A DNA stretch of 64,000 bases from Acanthosoma haemorrhoidale (lineage: Eukaryota; Arthropoda; Insecta; Hemiptera; Acanthosomatidae), in contig OV884009.1 of the NCBI GenBank assembly GCA_930367205.1, positions 101,949,189 to 102,013,188 on the forward strand, in the 5' to 3' direction. A program made the position numbers and the translations under genes. Numbering within the stretch: position 1 is the stretch's first letter; each line of letters opens with the position of its first letter. The notes below the pieces were generated by a model, which ran no database searches, was not told the origin of the DNA, and worked only from the letters and a program-made list of their open reading frames with translations. Below are positions 36,087 to 46,314 of the stretch, one piece after another.

Positions 36087-36837
36087 TTGGTGACGAGGAT
36101 GGGATAAAGCAAAAATTCACGTCACCAGGACACCCAGCCACAAACGGCTTGGCTGAGCGCAACGCGCAGACGTCAAAGAACCGACTAAAAACTATGAGCG
36201 CAGAAAACTTACCAATGAAACAAAAGATAGAGAAAATACTTCTTCATTATCGGGCAATGCCACTGGCCGATGGAGCATCACCAGCTGAGAAATACCTGAA
36301 CCGGCAAATAAGAACCAGATTAGATGCCTTACGACCGTTTCACGAGCCAAAATCTGATCAAGTAATCCTGCCACGGACCAGATCTCTCCAAGTAGGGGAG
36401 AAGGTGAATACCCGATTTTTTATCAACAACAAGGTGGAATGGAGGCCAGGAACAATCACCGAAAAGCTGGGAGGCTTTCATTACATGGTACAGCTTGATG
36501 GAGAGAGAAAAATAAAACGACACATTGACCAACCTTAAAGGTCGCATTCAAAGAACCCTTACCAGAATATCATCACCACAACATAGAAAAGAGACACGAA
36601 TATGAGTCTCATCAGCCAAGAGCAATACAAGTACCACAGTCTATACCAGAAGCAACACCAGAATCAGAATCTATAACCGCTCCAGACTTTATACCAGAAC
36701 ATCCGATAGAATAAAAATACGGCCAGATTACCTACAGGATTATTTACCATACTAATAAGGTGTTTCTTAAACATCTTATTATTTTCTTTCCAATGTTTTA
36801 TTTTGTAGCTTGAATTTTTTTTTCGTGGGGGAGAAAC
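36087..36837 (+). pseudogene. Gypsy-like internal deletion derivative: integrase C-terminal part only
   Basis: After about 17 bp of leader the sequence enters the end of a Ty3/gypsy-type integrase at GIKQKFTSPGHPATNGLAER, whose Glu is the last residue of the DDE catalytic triad. It continues through an HYRAMPLADGASPAE block and an SLQVGEKVNTRF..EWRPGTITEKLG block (SH3-like C-terminal domain) to about 36533. A single-base frameshift there is followed in another frame by VAFKEPLPEYHHHNIEKRHE and an acidic tail ending at 36711-36713. Gag, protease, reverse transcriptase, RNase H and most of integrase are missing. A purine-rich tract GGGGGAGAAA at 36827-36836 precedes the right LTR and is the likely plus-strand primer. 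This is a dead deletion derivative. Confidence 0.85.
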
Positions 36838-36965
36838 TGTTGTAACCCTGATATGTAACCACTGATGTAACCTACTTCTGATATATATAGTAATCCAGGT
36901 TAATCAATGTGATGTTGAAAAGTGTACTGAGTAACTGTGTTAAGTACTTTATTGAAAACCCAACA
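36838..36965 (+). repeat. 3' LTR of the short gypsy-like element
   Basis: 128 bp, beginning TGTTGTAACCC and ending CCCAACA, so the two termini form the inverted pair TGTTG/CAACA. It differs from the 5' copy by several substitutions and a short deletion that removes the AATAAA. Flanks TCAGC and CATGT do not form an obvious target duplication. Confidence 0.8.
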
Positions 36966-39085
36966 CATGTAACAAAGTTGAAAAATGAATCTGGAGAGAT
37001 TTAATCACTTTTAGCGATATAACTTACTCGACATCCGTTTACAACATTGAAGGATCTTGGTCCAACGTGGGAGTAACTTTGAGTTGAACAGAGTTTTCTC
37101 TAAAACATTGTCAGTCTCAAAGAGTTGGAGAGGCTATGCAAGACAAGCTAATGAAATTAGAAAGTAACTAAACTAGGCTTAGCTGGAAAGGATGGCTCAG
37201 GTGGAGAGGCACTTAGAATGTCACAGATCCGGGCTATTGTCGCTACCTTTCTCCATTGGATAATAATTATAAAGGAAATTTGGTTACATGCAACACAAGG
37301 TAATTTATAATCACTATATGTCAAATATTTTATTCATATATGGTAAAAGGGAAACAATTCTTTGATTAGGTTAGGGTAGAAGAAAACTTGGCTAGATATC
37401 AGAAGCATTTCCGGATTTGATTTGGCAGCCCTGGCACTGTCCCTTTGAAGCATTAAAATAAAGTCACAGTTAGCACTAGTCATTTTTTTTATTATCTTAT
37501 TTCATTACAGTCATGTGCATTGTTAGCCTAATTCGGTAAATAAAAAGTATATGGGTGTATTACATACATAAATATATATATATATTAATATATAAGTTAA
37601 TGATCGTCAACAAAAAACTTGAAAAAGGAAAGAGGTTGAATGAAATCATAGATCAGAAAGTTGTCACAAGACTGTCTATTGAGCCTTTTTAATCCTCTCT
37701 ATATACATTGGGGATGTTTACATCCCGATGACTTGGGGATTAGGCAGGCTACCTACGATGTCCAAACCCTAACTTATATATATATATATATATATAAGGT
37801 TAGTAACTATATAGAATAAATATGTATGAAGATAAGTCACATATTCTCAAATGAAACCATAATGTAAGTCATATGTTCACTTGGTGTACAGAGTTCTCAG
37901 CAAAGTGTGTTCTATATATGGATAGTTTCACTTCAGTGTGAACAATATGACGACGGATGGACAGGATCGATGTGAGCGGAGAATTAGATTTTCATTACCT
38001 CGTTTGACTTTGAAGTGCCTCTAATTCCGTGGTCTCCAACCTGCAAGGGACGGACGATTCCCAAAGGAGGTGCTAACACTTTTTTAACGAAAAATTGATG
38101 ATCACGCCGTAATATCTACGAATAAATAAACTTCATATCGTAACGTAACATTACAAACTCACTAAAGTAATGTTTATTTCTGTACATTCGTTTAATTTGT
38201 ATTTTAAAAATTATCTGAAGGCTTTAATTTAAAGTTATTTTATAAAGTTTATGATGATAAAGGTTGTGAAAATGCCACCTTTGCAAATGCTGTGTTACTG
38301 TAAAGAAAAAAACCACCGCTGGTTGCATGAAATAATAACCTCAAATTTATACCTCACTTATAGCTAAAGAGTCCACTGAAGTGTATTGCCGGGGATTCAG
38401 ATTTCTAACTAAAACTAACCGTTAGTATATTTTTGTAATTATATTTAATTATTCTTTCTTTTAAATTATACTAATAAAATATTTTTTTATACGAATGGAT
38501 TCTACAATAATGAAGATACTAATACAAGTGGGAATAAAAGCCAAAAAGAAGGAGGTAAGGCTCCCAAAGAAAGACAATACACTTCATAGTATTTATTTTT
38601 AAGATTTACAAGTGTCATGATAGATGGCTTGGAAATCCAATGTGTTTGTTGTGTTCGAAAGTTTTGGCTTCGGATAGTACGAGACCAGTCCAATTAAAAT
38701 GGCACTCTACATTCTTAATACGTTGGAAACACATGGAATTTTTTCAAGAAAAATAAGATAAGGATTGAGGAGCAAACGTTTAAAAAATACTTTCCGTGAC
38801 ACCAAACGCCTTATTGGCTAACTGATAACTGACTACCGAATCGCAAAATGTAAGAAACCATATTCAATAGGAGACACGCTTAGCCAATATTGAAGCTACG
38901 ATGATGCTAATAAAAAGGGAACCCGGTGAAAAAAAATGAAGAATCATTAATAACTCTCACTGCACCAAGATTTTCCTGAATGAAATCGAGGGGCGAGTGG
39001 AAGTGCGCAGTGTATTTAAGGACATATTACAACCAACATTTTTACAAGATGATATAAGATAGTTGACAATATTACGGTAATTTTA
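36966..39085. other. Intergenic DNA with TA microsatellites
   Basis: AT-rich. TA runs lie at about 37569-37584 and 37771-37795. A small inverted repeat GGGATGTTTACATCCC occurs at about 37714-37729 and resembles a hairpin in the LTR-like DNA near 62179. No gene seen. Confidence 0.4.
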
Positions 39086-40045
39086 GAATTTACAAAAAAC
39101 TTTGAGTAACATTTTTGAATGCGTGCCAAGCTAATTTCTCCAGTAGAGTCAATAGATCCTGAAAGTTTTCATCATGCTTTAGTAATCGTATTTGTACACC
39201 CATGAATATTCCTTCTTTAGTTTTTGTATCACTAATTTTAGGAAACTTCTTTTTTAAGTACATGAAACCTGGAGTATTGCGCATGGCATTGACGAAATTC
39301 GTCATGAATCCTAGTTTGATATGTAACGCAGGTGTGGAGACACACAATTAGGATCACACAATCGGCCATGTTTCACATTTTTTGTGTTTTAGGAAAAAGT
39401 GATTCGCATTTGGACTATTCTTTTCTAAGGAAATAGTTTTTTCTGTCCCTACTATCCCGTTTACATAAGAAACAACAGTACTTTGTGTAAACAAGCTACA
39501 AGCATGGAATTATCATCAATTGACCAGAAATATTCCACTCATACACTCCATTCATGCAAGTTTTTCTGAAATAAATTTAAAATTTTTTTTATGTTTCTTT
39601 CATACAAGCCGGGTGAGCATCAGGTGTTGGTGGCAATTTATTGAAATTATCCTGAAGCAATGCTCTTAAACTAACTTTAGAGGAATTAATGAACAAGCCC
39701 CATTCTGTTGGGTTATGTTCATTGCAAAGTGACTCCATGAGGGAAGAAATGTCATTACAACACACTAAATTATTTTGTTTAGAAAAATACCCTTAAATTC
39801 AGAATGACGATTACGATATCTTTGTATTTTTTTGAAAATTTTTGCTTTGCTAGGATTTAATACTGTTTTTTTTGGATAACTTGAAATATCGTTTGAGGTC
39901 GTTTCTTGAGAGAGAAGATTTTCTTGAGTCAGTAAATAAGGCTCAGATGACCTGTTTTATTCCAAAGTTAACTCTGAGCTCTCATCATCTAATGTCCCAT
40001 GTTCTAAAGGCTTTCGTACGAGCAATGGGTCGCAGTGTGGAACTG
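39086..40045 (-). pseudogene. Relic of a multi-copy arthropod protein family (EWxLFIxSSK / LHIKLG type)
   Basis: Read leftward across several frameshifts and stops, ordered blocks are: NDLKRYFKLSKK-like (about 39890), FSKQNNLVCCNDISSLMES (about 39745-39800), NPTEWGLFINSSKVSLRALL (about 39660-39720), a DAHPACMKET block, EWNISGQLMIIPCL, TKYCCFLCKRDSRDRKNYF (about 39440-39490), KCESLFPKTQK, then after a frameshift TPALHIKLGFMTNFVNAM, GFMYLKKKFPKISD and KEGIFMGVQIR to about 39090. This order matches a family of uncharacterised proteins found in many copies in arthropod genomes, probably linked to a transposable element. The end is truncated soon after the AWHAFKNVTQSFL block. It is non-functional. 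The family recognition is from memory and the biochemical role is unknown to me. Confidence 0.6.
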
Positions 40046-42410
40046 GTCTCATTGCACATTGCTAGTTAGGGCACACTACTGTATGTTTCGATTTTGATCT
40101 AACTCCTTTAATGGTTTTAAGCTGAAATAACAGTCAGAACAGTGATCTTAGTGATCCCTCCAAAGCATATGAATCGCCAATGGCATGTGCTATGTTTCCA
40201 TGGAGAAGCCTTAGCAGCAGATATGTTGGACCCAGGCCCTTGTTCCGGACCCGACTTTTCACCCAAAATAAAGTTCATAACACTTTTCTACTAACTGAGT
40301 AAAGTTTCGCCTTTGAGACATGAGTGTCACCTCACCGAACACATAACTAAAATTGTTAGGATGATTTATACAAACTCTAGGAATTTTGTAAATAACGACT
40401 AATTAAAATAAGTAAAGTTGTAAATATGTAATACACAATAATTGAGACACACAAAGCACATTGACGTGTGCACTGGTTCATTACTATCTCACAACTAGCA
40501 TCGTTCTGATGAATTTGAGATAGATAAAATAACAAAAAAACTGTGGGTGATGGAGAAATCCCAAAAACATATTTGAAAACTTGGTACTCGTGGGAGAAAA
40601 ATACTGTTGACCAGTGTTATTAATAAAAATTAAAGATAATAAAAATAAAGGAGTAAATAAGACTCATCCGTACCACTAAAAAGTAAAGCCACTTCCTTCG
40701 GGGTCAGCAGTGAATTACAAAAGCGAACATGGTGGCTTATTTGCGAGAGTAAGCTTGGCTGAGAGGGCTTGGTATGAAATGGCTTGGTGTTTGGTGGCAT
40801 TAGTGCGGCTGGAGAGAGGAAACCGACCGTGAACCAATTGCAAGCGCGGCAGGCAAATCCGCTAATTCTCGCCTTAGCCGGAGCAACAAGCCGCAGCTTC
40901 GTATCTGTCAGCGCATCACCTGTACTGGACTAAGCACCAATTAACATATACATAGCAACCGGATCACAGGATCACTCCGATAATATCACTACATAAACGG
41001 AATAACGGAGACAACAAGTGAAAATAAACTAGAATGAATAAAGAAAAGTGTTTTACATACTCAGTAAATGGATGCCTGCTTCTGCTGGAAAATATCGCTT
41101 CAGTCTTTTTAACATTGCTTTTTAATACCCACTCATCGAACATACATAAAGAAGCCTTTAGCAGATAATACTAAACATGTATTTATAAATAGTATTTAGG
41201 AATAAGAAAATAGTGTGGCAGTCTATTGGGGTTTAAGTAGACAGAAGATATATGGAAAACTGGAAAATATCTATATCCTTTTGTCATTTATCAATAGAAA
41301 TTCTAAAGTTCATATCCAGACTAAATTAATTATTTTCATTTTCATTGCTATATTAACTTCCGCAGCAGCTTAGTCACATGAGCAAGCTATAAATAATCCA
41401 AATTAGGTTCCTAAGAATAATATTTGACAAAGAAAGGTATTGCAACAAACTATTCTAGCGTAAAAGTCGAGTTGCACGACGTATTCAATGCTGGTTATAT
41501 TTTAGATATTTTAATAGCATCGTCCAAACTATTAACAGATAAATATAAACATAATGTGAATCCATGAGGTTATGATATTATTAACATTGATAAGTTATCT
41601 AAACATAAGGGCATAAGAAATATTATATTATGAACAAATGTATTATATTGATATCGAGTCTTTTGTTTTGTCGTTTTTTATTTATATTTTTTTCCTAAAT
41701 TAAAATGTATGGTAGTTTTTATTTGTTTTGTACTAGTCATTGCATATTATCACAAGATTACTTTTATCGTTTAAATATTGGGAATGAACTGATTTGTTTG
41801 AGTTTAATGGTTCTGAATTCCTATGTTTTTTAAACCATGTTGTCTGTTAAAAATACCACTTTGGCCTGATAAAAAAATTTGCCAAGAGCTGAAACATTAA
41901 TATTAAAACTTCCTACTGCAATTGATTGAACAAGGCCTAAGTACACTACATGAATGATTTGGAAACATTGATATTTCTATATAGATACTTTTAGGATATA
42001 GTTATATCGTTGTTACTCCTGAAATATCAATAATGTTTTTTTTAAAATACAATACAGACTAGTCGATTTAACCAATACTGACAACACAGATATACAATTT
42101 ACGCCAAGTTCCTCTTAAAGAGCTGACTACATATTTGAAATTCAAATTAGATAAACTTTTTCCATGAGTTTAATATTATAAAAAAATATTTGCTTACACC
42201 GGTAATAAACCAAAATAAATAAATACCAAGAAGTTTTACTTTTAAATCATTTGTTCGTATTTCTCATATATTATTAAGTTTAAATATTCCAGATCTGTAC
42301 ACATCAAAGATATATATTGATTTTTAGATTTTTATAGTTTATATATATATGTTTAAGTGTATTCTATACACAAGTATACACACGTAATATATACGTAATA
42401 TATAGTCATT
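40046..42410. other. Intergenic DNA, no gene seen
   Basis: AT-rich. A GC-richer patch at 40670-40990 (GGCTTGG.., GCAAGCGCGGCAGGC) has no open frame with a motif and no second copy in the window; it could be a fragment of an unidentified LTR. Confidence 0.4.
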
Positions 42411-42615
42411 GAGGGTGGGGTGAATAAACTGAAAACGACAATTGCAGTTTATAATTATCACTTCTCTATTCACACTCTAATTACAACTTTAGTTACTTAA
42501 TATAGCCTTTCCCTATCGTCTCACTTTTTAGAATATTGAGAGCTCAATCGTAGTGGTGGTCAGTAAAAACAGCCTGGCAAACTCAAATTAAAGAAAGTAT
42601 AGTTTCTTTGTATCT
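42411..42615 (+). repeat. Dispersed repeat family B, copy 1 (internally deleted)
   Basis: It begins GGTGGGGTGAATAAACTGAAA and ends with TTAAAGAAAGTATAGTTTCTTT. It matches 42904-43205 and 61824-62125 but lacks about 100 bp after the first 25 bases; the deletion ends fall in short T/A runs, consistent with microhomology-mediated loss. Family unknown. Confidence 0.7.
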
Positions 42616-42903
42616 CCCCTCTCTAAGGTGAAAATTCTTGTAATTTTCAGTCTTTTAATATCGGAAGTAGTTTTGTTACGTTAAAGAATCCAGTTTCTTG
42701 TTTTCCTCGTCCGGTTTTTATTTGATATGTTGAATTTGATACCTTTTCTCTTTTGGCAACACATATTCTTTGTTTTCCTCTGTTTTAATTGAGTTTATGG
42801 CGACGACATTTGTCTTCTTATCCTTCGGTGATGCCACAAAGTTAAATGTGAATTGCAATCTTTTCGTCATTATAACCCCAATTCTCGTTTTGTAGAACAA
42901 TAA

Positions 42904-43205
42904 TTGAAGGTGGGGTGAATAAACTGAAATCAGTTTGTCTGTAAACAAAGTTAGCAATTTTGTTAACTATATTTTATAGTATCACAATTATTCATATTAT
43001 TTACACAATCTTACCCGTAAACAAAGAAACGACAATTACAGTTTATAATTATCACTTCAGACTATAATTACAACTTTAGTTACTTAATATAGCCTTTCAC
43101 AATCCTCTCACGTTTTAGAATCTTCCTGATAGCTAGTGGTCATCTAGTGGTGCTATGTATAAGAAGCACGGCAAATTCAAATTAAAGAAAGTATACATTC
43201 TTTAC
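42904..43205 (+). repeat. Dispersed repeat family B, copy 2
   Basis: About 300 bp with the blocks GAAGGTGGGGTGAATAAACTG, CTGTAAACAAAG, ACACAATCTTACCCGTAAACAAAG, CGACAATTACAGTTTATAATTATCACTTC, TATAGCCTTTC, CTCTCAC, CATCTAGTGGT, and a palindromic end AAAGAAAGTATACATTCTTT. No coding content and no obvious terminal inverted repeats. It lies directly upstream of the minisatellite. Confidence 0.7.
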
Positions 43206-43264
43206 ATATCCACACATGTATACAGTTATGCACACGTTTCTCAATAAAACCCATGAAAGTAAAA

Positions 43265-45480
43265 CCCTTTTATCATCCACTAAGCTACCTAACTCCTTTT
43301 TTCTCACTTCAAGCATTAATAAACGTGGATAGGTACATAACATCCTTTCTCAACATTAAGCGTTAAAAATGTTGAAGGCTACATAACCCCCTTGCCCTTT
43401 AATATAAGCAAAAAGATAAATAACATTCGTTCTCTCACTTGTAGCGTGAATAAAGGTGGGTACTACCGAACGCCCTTTTCTCACTTCAAGCGTCGATAGG
43501 GGTGGATGGCTACCGTACCTCCTTTCTCTCACTTCAATCTTAAATAGGGATAGATGGCTATCTAACCTCCTTTCTCTCACTTCCAGCGTCAATAGGGGTG
43601 AATGGCTACCTAACCTTCTTTCCCTCACTTCAAGCGTCGATAGGGGTGGATGGCTACCTAACCTCCTTTCTCTCACTTCAATCTTAAATAGGGATAGATG
43701 GCTATCTAACGTCCTTTCTCTCACTTCCAGCGTCAATAGGGGTGAATGGCTACCTAACCTTCTTTCCCTCACTTCAAGCGTCGATAGGGGTGGATGGCTA
43801 CCTAACCTCCTTTCTCTCACTTCAATCTTAAATAGGGATAGATGGCTATCTAACGTCCTTTCTCTCACTTCCAGCGTCAATAGGGGTGAATGGCTACCTA
43901 ACCTTCTTTCCCTCACTTCAAGCGTCGATAGGGGTGGATGGCTACCTAACCTCCTTTCTCTCACTTCAATCTTAAATAGGGATAGATGGCTATCTAACCT
44001 CCTTTCTCTCACTTCCAGCGTCAATAGGGGTGAATGGCTACCTAACCTTCTTTCCCTCACTTCAAGCGTCGATAGGGGTGGATGGCTACCTAACCTCCTT
44101 TCTCTCACTTCAATCTTAAATAGGGATAGATGGCTATCTAACCTCCTTTCTCTCACTTCCAGCGTCAATAGGGGTGAATGGCTACCTAACCTTCTTTCCC
44201 TCACTTCAAGCGTCGATAGGGGTGGATGGCTACCTAACCTCCTTTCTCTCACTTCAATCTTAAATAGGGATAGATGGCTATCTAACCTCCTTTCTCGCAC
44301 TTCCAGCGTCAATAGGGGTGAATAGCTACCTAACCTTCTTTCCCTCACTTCAAGCGTCGATAGGGGTGGATGGCTACCTAACCTCCTTTCTCTCACTTCC
44401 AGCGTCAATAGGGGCGGATGGCTACCTAACCTTTTTTCTCTCACTTCAAGCGTCGTAGGGGTGGATGGCTACCGTACCTCCTTTCTCTCACTTCAATCTT
44501 AAATAGGGATAGATGGCTATCTAACCTCCTTTCTCTCACTTCCAGCGTCAATAGGGGTGGATGGCTACCTAACCTTTTTTCTCTCACTTCAAGCGTCGTA
44601 GGGGTGGATGGCTACCGTACCTCCTTTCTCTCACTTCAATCTTAAATAGGGATAGATGGCTATCTAACCTCCTTTCTCTCACTTCCAGCGTCAATAGGGG
44701 TGGATGGCTACCTAACCTTCTTTCCCTCACTTCAAGCGTCGATAGGGGTGGATGGCTACCTAACCTCCTTTCTCTCACTTCAAGCGTCGTAGGGGTGGAT
44801 GGATACCTAACCTCCTTTTTCTCACTTGAAGTGTCAATAGGGGTGGATGGCTATCTAAGCTCATTTCTTCGCTTTAACCGTAAATAGGGGTAGATGGCTA
44901 TCTAACGCCCTTTTTCTTACTTCAAGCGTCGATAGGTGTGATGGCTACCTAACCTACTTTCTCTCACTTCAAGCGTCAATAGGGGTGGATGGCTACCTAG
45001 CCTCCTTTCTCTCACTTCAAACGTCAATAGGGGTGGATGGCTACCTAACCTCCTTTCTCTCACTTCAAGCGTCAATAGGGGTGGATGGCTACATTCCTTT
45101 CTTTCTCTCACTTTAATCGTAAATATGGGTGGATGGCTGCCTAGCCTCCTTTCTCTCACTTCAAGCGTCAATAGGGGTGGATGGCTACATTCCTTTCTTT
45201 CTCTCACTTTAATCGTAAATATGGGTGGATGGCTGCCTAGCCTCCTTTCTCTCACTTCAAGCGTCAATAGGGGTGGATGGCTACATTCCTTTCTTTCTCT
45301 CACTTTAATCGTAAATATGGGTGGATGGCTGCCTAGCCTCCTTTCTCTCACTTCAAGCGTCAATAGGGGTGGATGGCTACATTCCTTTCTTTCTCTCACT
45401 TTAATCGTAAATAGGGGTGGATAGCTACCTAACCTCCTTTCTCTCACTTTAATTGTGAATACAGGTGGAAGGGCTCTGAG
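43265..45480. repeat. Minisatellite array, 48-bp unit with 144-bp and 96-bp higher-order repeats
   Basis: The basic 48-bp unit contains CTTTCTCTCACTTCAAGCGTC followed by AATAGGGGTGGATGGCTACC. At 43265-43490 the units are diverged. From 43493 three distinguishable units form a 144-bp higher-order repeat: the GCGTCGATAGG anchor recurs at exactly 144-bp steps (TCGA at 43493, 43637, 43781, 43925, 44069, 44213, 44357). At 44360-45080 the order is irregular and some 47-bp units occur. At 45093-45381 a two-unit 96-bp form appears, with ATTCCTTTCTTTC at 45093, 45189, 45285 and 45381. Because 48 is divisible by 3, long frames stay open on both strands (for example 43356-44444 minus and 43456-44325 plus); I treat them as by-products, not genes. 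Confidence 0.95.
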
Positions 45481-45494
45481 ATCTGAAAGGTAAA

Positions 45495-46314
45495 TGTAGC
45501 GACCCCTCATAAATCACCTTCTACTCTATTTTATGTATTGTACATTAGTTATAATACGTTGTAAATTAAGTTTAACAAATGTAAATAATATCATAAACCA
45601 CAAAATCATATCAGTGAAAATATTGTAAACAATAAATAACGTAGCTGTAGACGGATTCACAGGCAGCCAAAAGGGTTGCTGCTTCCGCCAAAAGGCCCTT
45701 CCGAGCTTACCAGGTACCGCTGCAATACCATTTGCCAAAATAAAACCCCAGCTCATTGGCTGCTTTGGGCTATATATACCCCTTAGTTTTTGCCAACTAC
45801 TCATTCAAGCATGTCCAGAGGCTGGTCGGACTGCTACTTGCAGCTGCACTGATGTTTCATGATATTGCGTTCACATTTATGAAACTCTATACACTTATAT
45901 CCTAGCTTTGATATGTTTCAGTCAAGCGTTGTCAGACCTCACACCTTCCTAGTGGGATTATTTACCTTTGTCTCGATAAAGCTAGCCTTGGAAGGAATCG
46001 CTTCCATGCAGACGACGGACTTTAGGACCCTACAAATTGTACCTAGTAGCGTCTCCCCCAGCGATCCAGTCTGGCTCTCTCCGGTTCACACTCGCCTTTG
46101 AAATCCGAACGGTTTTCGCCTACCCTTAGATACCGAGTGTGAATTCGTGGTCATTCCAAGACCATGTAAAGTACCTATCCTATACCTCTACCTACCCTAT
46201 ACCTTTTCTCCTGAACATAGTGCACTGTCGGGGCACATACCGGGTCATAGACTGTTCAACTCTCACTCCGTCACCAGGGCTAGGGCAACTAGGCCCCCTC
46301 GTGACGACCTGACA
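45495..46314 (+). mobile_element. Solo-LTR-like element, family A copy 3
   Basis: It begins TGTAGCGACCCCTCATAAATCACC and ends GACCTGACA, about 820 bp. A TATA box (CTATATATACC at about 45770) is followed by blocks shared with 25171-26168 (GTCAGACCTCACACCTTCCTAGTGGGAT, CTTCCATGCAGACGACG, GCGATCCAGTCTGGCTCTC, CGAACGGTTTTCGCCTACCC, GAGTGTGAATTCGTG, TGTCGGGGCACA) and with 9803-10589 (GTCACCAGGGCTAG). Flanks GTAAA and GTAAT could be a 5-bp target duplication with one change. It starts 15 bp after the minisatellite ends. No internal coding region is attached. Confidence 0.65.

Noticed and set aside
37700..37735. Hairpin GGGATGTTTACATCCC shared with the LTR near 62180
   Set aside because: The similarity is limited to about 16 bases around a palindrome and the flanks do not align, so common origin is not supported.
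43456..44325. Long plus-strand and minus-strand frames of 289 and 362 codons as genes
   Set aside because: They are produced by a 48-bp tandem repeat whose period is a multiple of three; both strands are open at once and 47-bp units break the frames nearby.
43265..45480. CRISPR-like array
   Set aside because: The repeats are directly adjacent without unique spacers, and the host is eukaryotic.
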